Below are positions 6,572 to 15,194 of a stretch of 25,712 nucleotides of DNA, in pieces. Numbering within the stretch: position 1 is the stretch's first letter; every line of letters begins with the position of its first letter. The position numbers and the translations under genes were made by a program. Source of the DNA: Phaeodactylibacter sp964397205 (GTDB lineage Bacteria; Bacteroidota; Bacteroidia; Chitinophagales; Saprospiraceae); the NCBI GenBank assembly GCA_964397205.1, contig CAYNIT010000034.1, positions 1 through 25,712 of the forward strand, given 5' to 3'. A model generated the notes under the pieces. It was not told the DNA's origin. It did no database searches and was given only the letters and a program-made list of their open reading frames with translations.

Positions 6572-8380
6572 ATGACACGACTGATACTCCTTACTTTTTC
6601 TTGGCTATTCCTGCTGGCAGATGGATTGCAGGCCAACTGCCCGGGCTGCGCTACGAGCCTGCCCGATAGCCTGCCGGCAGACACCATTTTCCTTTCTTCT
6701 GCTCCGGATGGGCAGGTCGGCGAGTACTACGAAGGCGACCTTTCCTTCCGTATGCCGATGACAACTACGCCGGTCAACGCCAACGACCCGGACACGCCAG
6801 CCGGCCTGAACATTTCGGAAATCACCATCAGTTCAGTGACGAATGTTCCGCCTGGCCTTAGCTGGGAAGCCAATCAAACTACCTTCGATGTCAGCGAGGA
6901 AACGGATGGCTGTGTGCGCTTCTGCGGCACGCCCCTGATACCGGGCACCTATGAGGTAGAAGTGATCATCAGTGCGCAGGTGCTGTTCGTCAATCAGACC
7001 TCCTCCTTTTCTTTTCCCATCCAGATACTGCCCGGAGAAACTGTTGCCGAAGGCTTTACGCTGGAGAACAATTCCGGCTGCGGGGAAGTGCTCGCCAGCT
7101 TCACGAACAACGTACCCTCCGGCGGGCAGGAAGGCTTCCGGTACGAGTGGGACTTCGGCAACGGCAACAGCTCTACAATGGAGCACCCTGCGCCGCAGCT
7201 CTACGAGGCACCCGGGGAATACGGAATCGAATACCGCGCCATCATCGACACTTTTGGCTACCTGCTCCAAAAAGTGACCATCACTGAAGCTTCCTGCGAC
7301 GATTTTCTGGGCAACGCCCCGGATCTGCTGCTGGAAATCTACAACCCGCTGGGGGAGAAAGTCTACTTCACCGATGAAGTGCAAAACGCCGACCTGCCCC
7401 TCGTTTTTGAACCCCAGATTTTCATCGAGGACGGCCCCTACGAAATCCGCCTGGTTGATGACGATCAGGGGCTGGACGGAGGCGATGACCTCTGCGGCAG
7501 CTTCGGCTTTGTAAAAACCTCCAACGGATTGCTGGAGGACAACGGCTCCGCGCTGGAAATTGATGTGCTGCATCCGGTGGACACGATACGCTCGGAGGGC
7601 TCCGTCACCGTGTTCCCTCAGCCGGATCCCCCCAGCCTGGAGTCCGATTTGCCCGAGCCGCTCTGTGAGGGCGACACCATCTCGCTGCGCACCGACTACG
7701 AAGCCAACACACAGTGGTACCAGGATACGATGCCGCTGCTGAATGAGAATGGCTCAACGCTCACCGTCACCGAAAGCGGCCGGTACTGGGTCACGTATAC
7801 CAATGCCTCGGGCTGCAGCGCTGCTTCCGACAGCCTGGTCGTTGCCTTTGGCAGCATCCCTGTTGCCCCGGTTTTCGAGAACAACAATAACTTACTGACG
7901 CTATTCGATCCCGAGGCGCTGCCGGATTCTTTCCAACTACAGTGGTTTTTCAATGGAGAGGCGCTGGCGGGGGAACAGGATACGGCCTACTGTATCCCAA
8001 AACCCGGAAGCTATTCGCTAGAGGTGACCGACCTGGCAACGGGCTGTTCCAGTTTTTACAATCAATCGGTCTCCTACAACGATGATTTTCCCGGCTGTAT
8101 GCCCATCTCCTCTACTGAATCAGCGGCGCTGGCGGGGCTTAAAGTATTCCCTACCCTGCTGGATGGCGGCCCGCTTACAGTACAGGGCAATGTATACGCC
8201 GGCCGCTTGCAGTTAATGCTGTTCAATGCACATGGGCAGGTCATTTGGAGAGAGGAGCAACAGGTATCTGGGGGCTTTTTCCGTACGGACATCCCGACAG
8301 CTGGCCTAGCAAAGGGCATGTACGTGCTGCGGGCAAGTGATGGCTACCACCTGGCCAATTTCCGTTTGCTCAAGCCTTGA
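6572..8380 (+). CDS. Multidomain secreted protein with PKD domain and T9SS sorting domain
   Basis: A 602-residue protein starting at ATG 6572; an upstream TTG at 6533 would put 13 polar residues before the signal peptide MTRLILLTFSWLFLLADG. Order: N-terminal module (residues about 22-160) with VGEYYEGDLSFRMP, NVPPGLSWEA and GCVRFCGTPLIPGTYEV; a PKD domain (about 165-240) with FRYEWDFGNGNSST and HPAPQLYEAPGEY; a C2- or DUF-like beta region containing LEIYNPLGEKVYFT and YEIRLVDDDQGLDGGDD; two Ig-like repeats (about 355-510) with PLCEGDTISLRT and SGRYWVTYTNASGCSAASDS; and a T9SS type A C-terminal domain (about 520-602) with LKVFPTLLDGG, NAHGQVIW, LAKGMYVLR. The many Cys residues may form disulfides outside the cell. 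It is probably exported to the surface. The N-terminal module matches that of the preceding gene. The ligand or function is not visible. Confidence 0.9.
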   Translation: MTRLILLTFSWLFLLADGLQANCPGCATSLPDSLPADTIFLSSAPDGQVGEYYEGDLSFRMPMTTTPVNANDPDTPAGLNISEITISSVTNVPPGLSWEANQTTFDVSEETDGCVRFCGTPLIPGTYEVEVIISAQVLFVNQTSSFSFPIQILPGETVAEGFTLENNSGCGEVLASFTNNVPSGGQEGFRYEWDFGNGNSSTMEHPAPQLYEAPGEYGIEYRAIIDTFGYLLQKVTITEASCDDFLGNAPDLLLEIYNPLGEKVYFTDEVQNADLPLVFEPQIFIEDGPYEIRLVDDDQGLDGGDDLCGSFGFVKTSNGLLEDNGSALEIDVLHPVDTIRSEGSVTVFPQPDPPSLESDLPEPLCEGDTISLRTDYEANTQWYQDTMPLLNENGSTLTVTESGRYWVTYTNASGCSAASDSLVVAFGSIPVAPVFENNNNLLTLFDPEALPDSFQLQWFFNGEALAGEQDTAYCIPKPGSYSLEVTDLATGCSSFYNQSVSYNDDFPGCMPISSTESAALAGLKVFPTLLDGGPLTVQGNVYAGRLQLMLFNAHGQVIWREEQQVSGGFFRTDIPTAGLAKGMYVLRASDGYHLANFRLLKP

Positions 8381-8390
8381 GGAGACCATC

Positions 8391-8423
8391 CCCGCACGCT
8401 TGTCCCTTCATTGTTCGTGCGGG
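8391..8423 (+). terminator. Terminator-like hairpin
   Basis: CCCGCACG (8391-8398) pairs with CGTGCGGG (8416-8423), ten bases after the stop codon of the secreted protein. The following sequence is AATTTAT, a weak U-tract, so termination may be partial. Confidence 0.55.
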
Positions 8424-8756
8424 AATTTATCCGATTGCTCCCTTTTCTAATAAAAAACAATAGCATACAGCTATTAAAACATATGAAAAATACTATATTG
8501 AGGGAGTTTTCTCGGCAAACACGCCATTCAGGGAGTAGACAGCCTCAACGGTAATCCACCGATTGTTAAAAATATGCTAGTTTTGTAGAACAAAACAGAG
8601 CCATAATCCCGAAACGGCTGGCCGGACTAGCGAGCGGTTGAGCTGATCTGGCCACATAGCCTAGCCCAACGAACAACGCAATCGTACATCCTGTGAACCG
8701 AAGCACCTCGTGCCAGTAACAGAATAACTGGCTGGGCTCTATCGAACCAGTTGACT
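8424..8756 (+). promoter_or_regulatory. Leader region of the S9 peptidase gene with a -7 box and competing hairpins
   Basis: This 333-base gap has no gene. TAGTTTTG at 8578-8585 fits the Bacteroidota -7 consensus TAnnTTTG, but a TTTG at the usual distance upstream is missing. If used, the untranslated leader would be about 165 bases. Near its end AACTGG (8726-8731) can pair either with CCAGT (8713-8717) upstream or with CCAGTT (8747-8752) just before the ATG at 8757. These are mutually exclusive folds. Confidence 0.35.
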
Positions 8757-10682
8757 ATGACAGTTCAGACCAAAAGACGGGAAATTGGCAACTTAGTACT
8801 TGAGAACATTCCAGACATCCCGAAACAACTCCATCGACGCCTCCACCATTACCACGATACTCGGGAGGCCGTACTGGCGGATTGGCTGCCGGAAGGGAAT
8901 GGTGTGCTTATTTCGACGCGTTTCAGCGAATCTTCCCAGATACACCGGGTAGAGCATCCTGGCGGATGCCGCCATCAGATTACCTTTTTTAAGGAACCTG
9001 TGTACGCAGCCAGCGCTTGCCCGGACCCCCAGCAATCCGGTTTTTTGTTTTCCAAAGACATTGGAGGCAACGAGTCCTACCAGCTGTTTTTTTACAATAC
9101 CAGCGAAGCGTCCTACGAGATGCTGACTGACGGCCATTCCAAGCACGGGCACGGCATCTGGAACCCCGCCGGCACTGCCTTTGTATACAACAGCAACAAG
9201 CGCAATCAGGTCGATCAGGACATTTACCTCTTCGACTTTGCCGAGCGGCGCGAGCGCCTGCTGCTGCGCGGCAAGGGATACTGGTACCCGGTAGCCTGGG
9301 CCCCCGATGGCGAGCGCCTTACCTTGATCAACTATCGTTCCATCAATGAAAGCCATCTATATGTGCTGCATACCGCCGATGGCTCCCTGCAGCCGATAAT
9401 CGATCAGGCTGATGCGGCCTGCCAGGGAGGGCTGTGGGCGAAAGACGGCCAGACGATCTATTTCTCCTGTGATCTGCGCAGAGAGTGCCGGGAATTGATG
9501 GCCTATGAGCTGCCGAGCGGCACCTATCGCCACCCAACGCAGGGGCTGGAGCAGGAAGTCGAGGGTATGCAGATCTCATCGGACGGGCGTCAGTTGGCCT
9601 TGCTGCTCAATGAGCATGGCATTTCTCGCCTCCATCTTTTCGATACCGAAAAATCCGAATGTGAGGCGGTTGTGCCGCTACCCGATGGGGTCATCAGCAA
9701 CATGCGCTGGCACCCTTCGGAGCCCAAGTTGGCATTGACGCTGAACCAAGCCCAATCCCCCGCTGATGTCTTCGTGCTGGATACGGCTACGGCTGCTTTC
9801 ACCCGCTGGACGGAGAGCGAAGCCGGGGGGCTCCAAACCGCTACCTTCGTTAAGCCGGAGCTGGTCTGCTATCCTACCTTTGACTATTCGGGCGAAGAGA
9901 AGCGGAAAATTCCCGCTTTTTATTACCAACCTCCTAAGCAGGAGCAGCCATCGCCGGTGGTGATCTATATACACGGCGGGCCTGAGAGCCAATACCGGCC
10001 CAACTTTTCCCCGGCATTTCAGTACTACCTCAATGAATTGGGCTTGGCTATCCTGGCTCCCAATGTGAGGGGCTCTGCCGGCTATGGCAAGCATTACCTG
10101 CAACTCGACAATGGCTTCAAACGGGAGGATGCAGTGCGCGATATTGGAAAGCTGCTGGACTGGATCGACGAGCGCCCGGAATTAGACAGCTCCCGGGTAG
10201 CTGTTATGGGAGGTTCCTACGGCGGGTATATGGTGCTGGCCAGTATGGCGCATTACAACGACCGCCTCTGCTGCGGCATTGACATCTTTGGCATCAGCAA
10301 CTTTGTGACCTTCTTGCAAAATACCAAACCCTACCGCCGCGAGCTGCGGCGGGTGGAATACGGGGATGAGCGCGACCCTCACATGAGGAAACACCTGGAG
10401 CGCATCTCGCCGACTACCAACGCCCACAAAATCACCAAACCCATGATGATTGTGCAGGGCCTGAACGACCCCCGCGTACCCGCTAGCGAAGCCGAGCAGA
10501 TGGTGCGGGCCATACGCGGCAACGGAGGCGAAGCCTGGTACTTGCTCGCCAAGGACGAAGGGCATGGCTTCCGTAAGAAAACCAACCGGGATTTTTACCA
10601 CCAGGCAATGATTCTTTTCCTGAAGCGCTATCTGTTGAAAGAAAGCAAAGAAAAGGTCAAAGAAGTGATTCTTGCGGATTGA
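8757..10682 (+). CDS. S9 family serine peptidase (prolyl oligopeptidase / acylaminoacyl-peptidase type)
   Basis: A 641-residue protein. Residues about 30-370 look like a beta-propeller (repeats such as WNPAGTAFVYNSNKR, WAPDGERLTLINY, ISSDGRQLALLLNEHG). The C-terminal alpha/beta hydrolase has VIYIHGGPESQY (oxyanion region), the nucleophile Ser487 in GGSYGGYM, Asp571 in LNDPRVP and His603 in EGHGF, the complete triad in the expected order and spacing. The family cleaves short peptides whose access the propeller limits. No signal peptide is seen, so it is probably cytoplasmic. The ATG at 8757 is chosen over the TTG six bases earlier. Its end lies 11 bases from the convergent aroA stop, with no terminator hairpin between them. 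The peptide substrate cannot be told from the sequence. Confidence 0.93.
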   Translation: MTVQTKRREIGNLVLENIPDIPKQLHRRLHHYHDTREAVLADWLPEGNGVLISTRFSESSQIHRVEHPGGCRHQITFFKEPVYAASACPDPQQSGFLFSKDIGGNESYQLFFYNTSEASYEMLTDGHSKHGHGIWNPAGTAFVYNSNKRNQVDQDIYLFDFAERRERLLLRGKGYWYPVAWAPDGERLTLINYRSINESHLYVLHTADGSLQPIIDQADAACQGGLWAKDGQTIYFSCDLRRECRELMAYELPSGTYRHPTQGLEQEVEGMQISSDGRQLALLLNEHGISRLHLFDTEKSECEAVVPLPDGVISNMRWHPSEPKLALTLNQAQSPADVFVLDTATAAFTRWTESEAGGLQTATFVKPELVCYPTFDYSGEEKRKIPAFYYQPPKQEQPSPVVIYIHGGPESQYRPNFSPAFQYYLNELGLAILAPNVRGSAGYGKHYLQLDNGFKREDAVRDIGKLLDWIDERPELDSSRVAVMGGSYGGYMVLASMAHYNDRLCCGIDIFGISNFVTFLQNTKPYRRELRRVEYGDERDPHMRKHLERISPTTNAHKITKPMMIVQGLNDPRVPASEAEQMVRAIRGNGGEAWYLLAKDEGHGFRKKTNRDFYHQAMILFLKRYLLKESKEKVKEVILAD

Positions 10683-10693
10683 CTACCATTGCA

Positions 10694-11926
10694 TTAATTC
10701 CGTTTCACTTCTACCCCCAGGCTTTGCAGGTCCTCCCAGAAATCAGGATAGGACTTCTTAACAACCATCGGGTCTTCGATTTGAACCGGCCCTAGTAGGG
10801 AAAAAGCAGCTAGGGCCATAGCCATGCGGTGGTCTTCGTAGGTGGCAAAGACAGGGGCTTGATCCAAGCTTGCTTTGCCTTGCAGGTGAAACCAGCCTGC
10901 TGTTTCCTCTTGAAAAGCTACTCCCACCTTTTTCAGTTCCTGCTGCAGAGCGGCAATCCGGTCCGTTTCTTTGATGCGCAAGGTTTCGAGCCCGTTGAAT
11001 CGTGCGGTTCTGCCGAGGGCGGCGCAGGCCACCGCCAGCGTCTGCGCCAGATCGGGGCATTCCAGAAAATCCCACTCGAAGGGGCTATCTGTTTGCTTGC
11101 CTGGGGCCTTTTGCAGCCGAATTCCGTTTTCCCGAAAGGTGGTGGACAGCCCGAAGGATTGCATCATTTCTGGCAGTACGGCATCGCCCTGCACGCTTTC
11201 CGCAAATAAGCCCTCGAGCGCCAGGTCCGTTTTCTGAGCGACGGCAGAAAGGGCGTAGTAGTACGAAGCAGCTGACCAGTCCGCCTCCACGGTCAGCGGC
11301 CGTGGCTGGTAGGGTTGCGGGGCTACCCGGATGCGTTGCCCCTCCCATTGGTACTCAATGCCAAAGTAGGCCATCAGCCGGAGGGTCATCTCAATGTAGG
11401 GGCGGGAGACTACTGTACCTCTTAGCTGCAGCTCCAGGCCACGCGGCAGGGTGGGGGCTAGCATCAGCAAGGCAGAAATGTATTGACTGCTGATTTCGGC
11501 GGATACCTCCAGCCGAAAGTTTGGATCGGCTATCTTGGGAGAGCCTATACGCAGGGGCGGGAAGCCTTCTTGCTCCAGGTAGTCGATATCGGCGCCCAAC
11601 TGCCGGAGCGCATCAACCAGGATGGCGATGGGGCGTTGTCTCATCCGTTCGGTGCCGGTGAGCACTTGGGTGCCGGGCTGACGAGACAGGTACGCGCTAA
11701 GGAAGCGGAAAGTAGTGCCGGCGGCTTCTGCATCATAAACTTCCCTGGGGGCCTGGAGAAGCTCCCGAAGCAGTACCGTATCCCGGGCGTTTGCCAGGCG
11801 GTGCAATGCAAAGTCTTTCCCACTCAGCGCCCGGATGACAAGCGCCCGGTTGCTGATGCTTTTGGAGCCGGCGAGTTGTATGCGCCCCTGCAGTACCGGT
11901 TGAGGCTTATGGATGGTCCATTTCAT
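10694..11926 (-). CDS. aroA: 3-phosphoshikimate 1-carboxyvinyltransferase (EPSP synthase)
   Basis: A 410-residue enzyme of the shikimate pathway. It transfers the enolpyruvyl group of PEP to shikimate 3-phosphate, giving EPSP for aromatic amino acids. Visible motifs are the phosphate-binding AGSKSISNRALV (residues 19-30), NARDTVLLRELL, AGTTFRFLSAYL, RMRQRPIAILVDALRQLGAD, SAEISSQYISALLMLAP, VQGDAVLPEMMQSFG, RIKETDRIAALQQELKKVG and TYEDHRMAMALA. Length is slightly short of the usual about 430 but all active-site blocks are present. PEP-loop residues read AGTTFRFL rather than the E. coli-type NAGTAMRPL, as in many Bacteroidota sequences, so glyphosate response cannot be predicted with confidence. 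It follows the small gene at 11963-12145 by 36 bases and is probably cotranscribed from phoH. Confidence 0.95.
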   Translation of the reverse strand: MKWTIHKPQPVLQGRIQLAGSKSISNRALVIRALSGKDFALHRLANARDTVLLRELLQAPREVYDAEAAGTTFRFLSAYLSRQPGTQVLTGTERMRQRPIAILVDALRQLGADIDYLEQEGFPPLRIGSPKIADPNFRLEVSAEISSQYISALLMLAPTLPRGLELQLRGTVVSRPYIEMTLRLMAYFGIEYQWEGQRIRVAPQPYQPRPLTVEADWSAASYYYALSAVAQKTDLALEGLFAESVQGDAVLPEMMQSFGLSTTFRENGIRLQKAPGKQTDSPFEWDFLECPDLAQTLAVACAALGRTARFNGLETLRIKETDRIAALQQELKKVGVAFQEETAGWFHLQGKASLDQAPVFATYEDHRMAMALAAFSLLGPVQIEDPMVVKKSYPDFWEDLQSLGVEVKRN

Positions 11927-11962
11927 GCTTTGTATCCTTGAGCGGACACCAATTAAAAGAAA

Positions 11963-12145
11963 TTAATCCACAAGGTCGCGGTACTGATTGGCGACTTCCT
12001 GCGCATTTTCGCTCTCTTCGCCCCGGTTCTTATCTTTGTGCTCGAGGCGTTCAAAATCTTTGACGACCCCCAAAGATTGCAGCCCTCTGAGCAATTGCAG
12101 AAAAGCGTTTTCTTTTTCTTTGTTGATCTGTATGCGGTAGTTCAT
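11963..12145 (-). CDS. Small hypothetical protein between phoH and aroA
   Basis: A 60-residue, highly charged protein starting MNYRIQINKEKENAFLQLLRGL, followed by SLGVVKDFERLEHKDKN and an acidic tail ending in ANQYRDLVD. The N-terminus predicts a beta strand and then a helix, the size and style of small antidote-like or DNA-associated Bacteroidota proteins, but no partner toxin is present, so that is only a resemblance. It lies nine bases after the phoH stop and 36 before aroA on the same strand, which supports a real translated gene in one operon. The ATG at 12145 is the natural start. No Shine-Dalgarno sequence is seen, as is usual in this phylum. Function unknown. Confidence 0.7.
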   Translation of the reverse strand: MNYRIQINKEKENAFLQLLRGLQSLGVVKDFERLEHKDKNRGEESENAQEVANQYRDLVD

Positions 12146-12154
12146 GATAGTGAT

Positions 12155-13168
12155 TTATTCTTCTTCTCCAGACCCTTTAGGTCGGCCGTTTTGCTGCCCT
12201 TGTTTTTGCTTTGCCTCCTCGTCAGAGCGCTCGTAGGCCAGTATAATTTCCCGGACCAGCCGGTGGCGCACCACATCTTCGGCATCGAGGCGAATAGCCT
12301 CGATGCCCTCCAGGCCGCTGAGCAAATCCATGGAGCGGCGCAGGCCAGATTTTTGGTGAAAAGGGAGGTCAATCTGAGACAAGTCTCCCGTGATGATGCA
12401 CTTGGCGGAAGGGCCGAGTCGGGTGAGGAACATTTTCAGCTGCAAGGTAGAACAGTTCTGCGCTTCGTCCAGGATGATGAAGGCGTTATCCAGCGTACGG
12501 CCCCGCATAAAGGCGAGGGGAGCAATCTCAATCACGCGGGTGGCCATGAATTGCTGCAGCTTTTCGGCAGGCAGCATATCATCCAGGGCATCGTAGAGGG
12601 GCCGCAGATAGGGATCCACTTTTTCCTGCAAATCCCCGGGCAAAAACCCCAGGCTTTCGCCTGCCTCAACCGCCGGGCGGGTCAGTATGATCTTTTTCAC
12701 CGCGCGGTTCTTAAGGGCACGGACGGCCAGTGCTACAGCGGTGTAAGTTTTGCCCGTACCAGCTGGGCCTACTGCAAAGACCACATCATTTTGCTCAGTG
12801 GATTCGATCAGGCGTTTCTGATTGCGGGTCTTTGCTTTGATTTGCTTGCCGCCCCGGCCGTGCAGTATGGTTTTATTGGAGGAGCTAGAACTGCTCAGCT
12901 TGTATTCGAAAGGGTTGTTGCCTTTCACCAAGTCCTTGACCGTTTGTACCGGCAGTTCTTGATGCTCCTGCAAAAGGCGGACCATCATTTCAAATTTGGA
13001 TTTGGCGTTCTGCGTTTCCTTCTTTTCTCCTCTGAGCTTTACATTGCTTCCGCGGGAAGTAATGGTGACTTCAGGGAAAGCCTCGCGAAGGATGTTCAGC
13101 TTTTTATTGTTTTCACCGTACAGCTCTACCAAGTCGACGCTATCGACGGTTAAAATGATTTCACTCAA
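12155..13168 (-). CDS. phoH: PhoH family ATPase
   Basis: A protein of about 337 residues. The N-terminal about 70 residues (VDLVELYGENNKKLNIL, EVTITSRGSNVKLRG) form the KH-like domain found in PhoH/PhoL. The P-loop ATPase has Walker A GPAGTGKT (about 134-141) and Walker B AFIILDEAQN (about 229-238), with the family blocks LTRPAVEAGESLGFLPGDL, MRGRTLDNAFIILDEAQ, ITGDLSQIDLP and AEDVVRHRLVREI between and after them. PhoH proteins are predicted RNA-associated ATPases, often near YbeY. The C-terminus is a short Lys/Gln/Glu-rich tail. No ATG is available: TTG at 13168 (MSEIILTV) matches the family N-terminus best, with GTG at 13207 as the alternative, giving 350 residues. It is first in a probable operon with the small gene and aroA. 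Confidence 0.93.
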   Translation of the reverse strand: MSEIILTVDSVDLVELYGENNKKLNILREAFPEVTITSRGSNVKLRGEKKETQNAKSKFEMMVRLLQEHQELPVQTVKDLVKGNNPFEYKLSSSSSSNKTILHGRGGKQIKAKTRNQKRLIESTEQNDVVFAVGPAGTGKTYTAVALAVRALKNRAVKKIILTRPAVEAGESLGFLPGDLQEKVDPYLRPLYDALDDMLPAEKLQQFMATRVIEIAPLAFMRGRTLDNAFIILDEAQNCSTLQLKMFLTRLGPSAKCIITGDLSQIDLPFHQKSGLRRSMDLLSGLEGIEAIRLDAEDVVRHRLVREIILAYERSDEEAKQKQGQQNGRPKGSGEEE

Positions 13169-13439
13169 TATAATGGCTCCATTTAATGAATAAATCGGAA
13201 AGCACACTGTCTTCCCGGGTGTTTACAAAACTCTTAGCTTTTTCAAAAAGTTCAACACGGCTTCTCCTCATCTTTAGAACCGAATATTACGGCTTTTGCT
13301 TTCCAAATCTAGGCGATGCTTGTGAAATTTCCTTTAATTTTTCGGCCGCCGGAGGCAAAAACGTGGTTCAAGCTCTTCTTTTCCTTCGGCAGTCCTCTAT
13401 TTTTACGGCTTGCGAAACCGCAATACCTAAATCCACACT

Positions 13440-14216
13440 ATGGCCATTGTTACGCTGACTACCGATTTTGGACACCGCGGCTACGACTTGCCAAGGCTCA
13501 GGGGAGCCGTGCTTAAAGAGCAGGCAAGTGTACACTTGACGGATATTACGCACGAGATCAACAATTACGATATCGTACAGGCTGCTTTCATTTTCCGCCA
13601 TGTTTGGCACCGATTTCCGAAGGGGACCATCCACCTGATAAGCGTTAACGATTACAGCGCTGCTAAACCGCGATTTTTGGTGGCGGCGCACCACGGCCAT
13701 TACTTCATTGCTCCGGATAATGGCCTGTTCACCCTGATTTTCGGCAGCGGCGATCAGCCCAAAGCTTTTTACGAGTTAAAATACCGGGAAGACCGGCTGC
13801 TGTGCCTAGAGGAGGTATACGCCAAAGCTATAGGATTTCTGGCGCGCGGCCGCCCAGTCATTGAAATCGGGCCGCAAGTAGAAGAGGTGGTTCAGCGCAT
13901 CAGCCTGCAGCCCGTCATCAGCCACAGGCAAATACGCGGCTCCATCATTTTCATCGACAATTACGAAAATGCCATCACCAACATCAGCCGGCCCTTATTC
14001 GAACAAGTGGGTGGCGGAAGGGAATTCAAGCTGTTCTTCAAGCGGCACGATCCTATCTGCCAACTGAGCCAGCACTACAATGAGGTAGAGGTAGGCGAGC
14101 CCTTGTGCTTGTTCAACTCCGCAGGGTTACTGGAAATAGCGATCAACCTAGGAAAAGCCGGCAGCCTGTTGTCGTTGAAGGTAGAGGATACCGTTCAAAT
14201 AGACTTTCATTCATGA
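13440..14216 (+). CDS. SAM hydroxide adenosyltransferase family protein (DUF62)
   Basis: A 258-residue protein. Family signatures are MAIVTLTTDFG at the N-terminus, DITHEI (residues 35-40), FPKGTIHLISVND with Asp71, Arg78 seven residues later, YFIAPDNGLFTLIFG, and IIFIDNYENAITNI in the C-terminal domain. DUF62 enzymes split S-adenosylmethionine to adenosine and methionine with an activated water and are relatives of the SAM halogenases. Asp71 and Arg78 have the spacing of the Asp-Arg part of the catalytic triad. The segment that normally carries the His (FHGRD) reads LCLEEVYAKA here, so the His appears to be missing, as it seems to be in other Bacteroidota members I know of. Activity is therefore uncertain. 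It overlaps the next gene by ATGA. Confidence 0.88.
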   Translation: MAIVTLTTDFGHRGYDLPRLRGAVLKEQASVHLTDITHEINNYDIVQAAFIFRHVWHRFPKGTIHLISVNDYSAAKPRFLVAAHHGHYFIAPDNGLFTLIFGSGDQPKAFYELKYREDRLLCLEEVYAKAIGFLARGRPVIEIGPQVEEVVQRISLQPVISHRQIRGSIIFIDNYENAITNISRPLFEQVGGGREFKLFFKRHDPICQLSQHYNEVEVGEPLCLFNSAGLLEIAINLGKAGSLLSLKVEDTVQIDFHS

Positions 14217-14518
14217 TAAAACGCATCGTCAAACTGACTTTTCAGGCCGGACGGACCGAGGAGTTCCTGGCTATTTTTAACCAGAGCAAAGCTCAAATCC
14301 GCGCTTTCCCTGGCTGCCGGCATCTAGAGCTGTGGCAGCAGCAGGACGACCCCCGCGTTTTCTTTACCTACAGCTACTGGGAAAAAGCGGAAGACTTGGA
14401 GCGCTACCGGCATTCCAGCTTATTCAAGCACACTTGGAAGGCGACTAAGGCGCTGTTTGCAGAACGGGCAGCAGCTTGGAGCGTACGGCTCGTAGAGGAG
14501 GTGGAAGCCGGGCGCTGA
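14213..14518 (+). CDS. ABM-domain (antibiotic biosynthesis monooxygenase-like) protein
   Basis: A 101-residue protein with one ferredoxin-like ABM domain: MIKRIVKLTFQAGRTEEFLAIF, RAFPGCRHLELWQ, RVFFTYSYWEKAEDLERYRHSSLF, KATKALFAERAAAWSV. The pattern of strand, helix and FxTYSxWE is typical of small dimeric quinol monooxygenase or heme-degrading folds. Substrate and activity vary widely in this fold, so only the fold is assigned. The ATG at 14213 overlaps the stop of the SAM-family gene (ATGA), so the two are translationally coupled and probably one operon. Its end is three bases from the opposing membrane TPR gene. Confidence 0.85.
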   Translation: MIKRIVKLTFQAGRTEEFLAIFNQSKAQIRAFPGCRHLELWQQQDDPRVFFTYSYWEKAEDLERYRHSSLFKHTWKATKALFAERAAAWSVRLVEEVEAGR

Positions 14519-14521
14519 GTT

Positions 14522-15118
14522 TTATCGCATCTTGGGGCGCCGCCGTTTGCCTCCCGGGCGCATGCCGCCGGCCTGTCCTGCTTGCTTCATCTGGCCCCGG
14601 TTCTGGAAGGCTTTTTCAAACTGCTTGAATTGCTCTTTGATGTTCGGCTCGGTGATTTTGCACTTTTTGGCTACCCGGAAGTGGCGCTCAGCCTGCTTCC
14701 AACGCCCTTTAGAAGCCGCGATATTGGCCAGCTGCAGCTGCAGCATAGCCTTTTCGTTATCGGTAGGTACATCTACTTCCTCTGCTTTTTTAAGCCATTG
14801 CTCCCCCTCTTCCATGTTCTTTTGGGCAAGCGCTGCAGAGCCTTTGATCATGTAGTAGTAAGCCCGGTTGGTGGCGTACAGCCATTCCGGCTTCAGCGTC
14901 AGGTTTAAGCGCCGCTCTGCCCCTTCAAAATCGGTATCCTGCATGAGCACCGCGGCGGACTGCACTGTACCCAGGAAGATATAGGTGGCCAGCATGATCA
15001 GGCCGAGGAGGACGAACCAGATACCGTACCATACGCCAAAGGCAAGCCAGAGTGCAGCACCGCCGATTAGGCCGACGGCAATCAATACAAATTTCAAGTA
15101 GATGTTAATGGTAAACAT
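14522..15118 (-). CDS. Membrane-anchored TPR protein (second of a tandem pair)
   Basis: A 198-residue protein. Two adjoining membrane helices (residues about 7-28 and 31-52) are followed by a soluble region with TPR-like helices (TNRAYYYMIKGSAALAQKNMEEGEQWLKKAEE, AMLQLQLANIAASKGRWKQAERHFRVAKK). The C-terminus is strongly basic (GGMRPGGKRRRPKMR). A cytoplasmic TPR domain on a short membrane hairpin suggests a scaffold. It is clearly similar in layout to the upstream gene 15195-15719 (RNRAYYYFCLGLIALQQREL, SLNLAHVYYVRRNWKHAEAWLDQA, MIKEKLRELEQAL), so the pair arose by duplication. The gap is 76 bases and they are probably cotranscribed. No specific function is recognised. Confidence 0.82.
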   Translation of the reverse strand: MFTINIYLKFVLIAVGLIGGAALWLAFGVWYGIWFVLLGLIMLATYIFLGTVQSAAVLMQDTDFEGAERRLNLTLKPEWLYATNRAYYYMIKGSAALAQKNMEEGEQWLKKAEEVDVPTDNEKAMLQLQLANIAASKGRWKQAERHFRVAKKCKITEPNIKEQFKQFEKAFQNRGQMKQAGQAGGMRPGGKRRRPKMR

Positions 15119-15194
15119 GTAGCTGAACTGTTTTTGATGCAGCGAATTCGGAAAGTAAACCGCTCGCTTTTGGAGACAACAAGATTAAATAGCC

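Noticed and set aside
12038..13153. 371-codon plus-strand open frame opposite phoH
   Set aside because: The minus strand carries Walker A and B and the whole PhoH pattern; the plus frame shows no family features.
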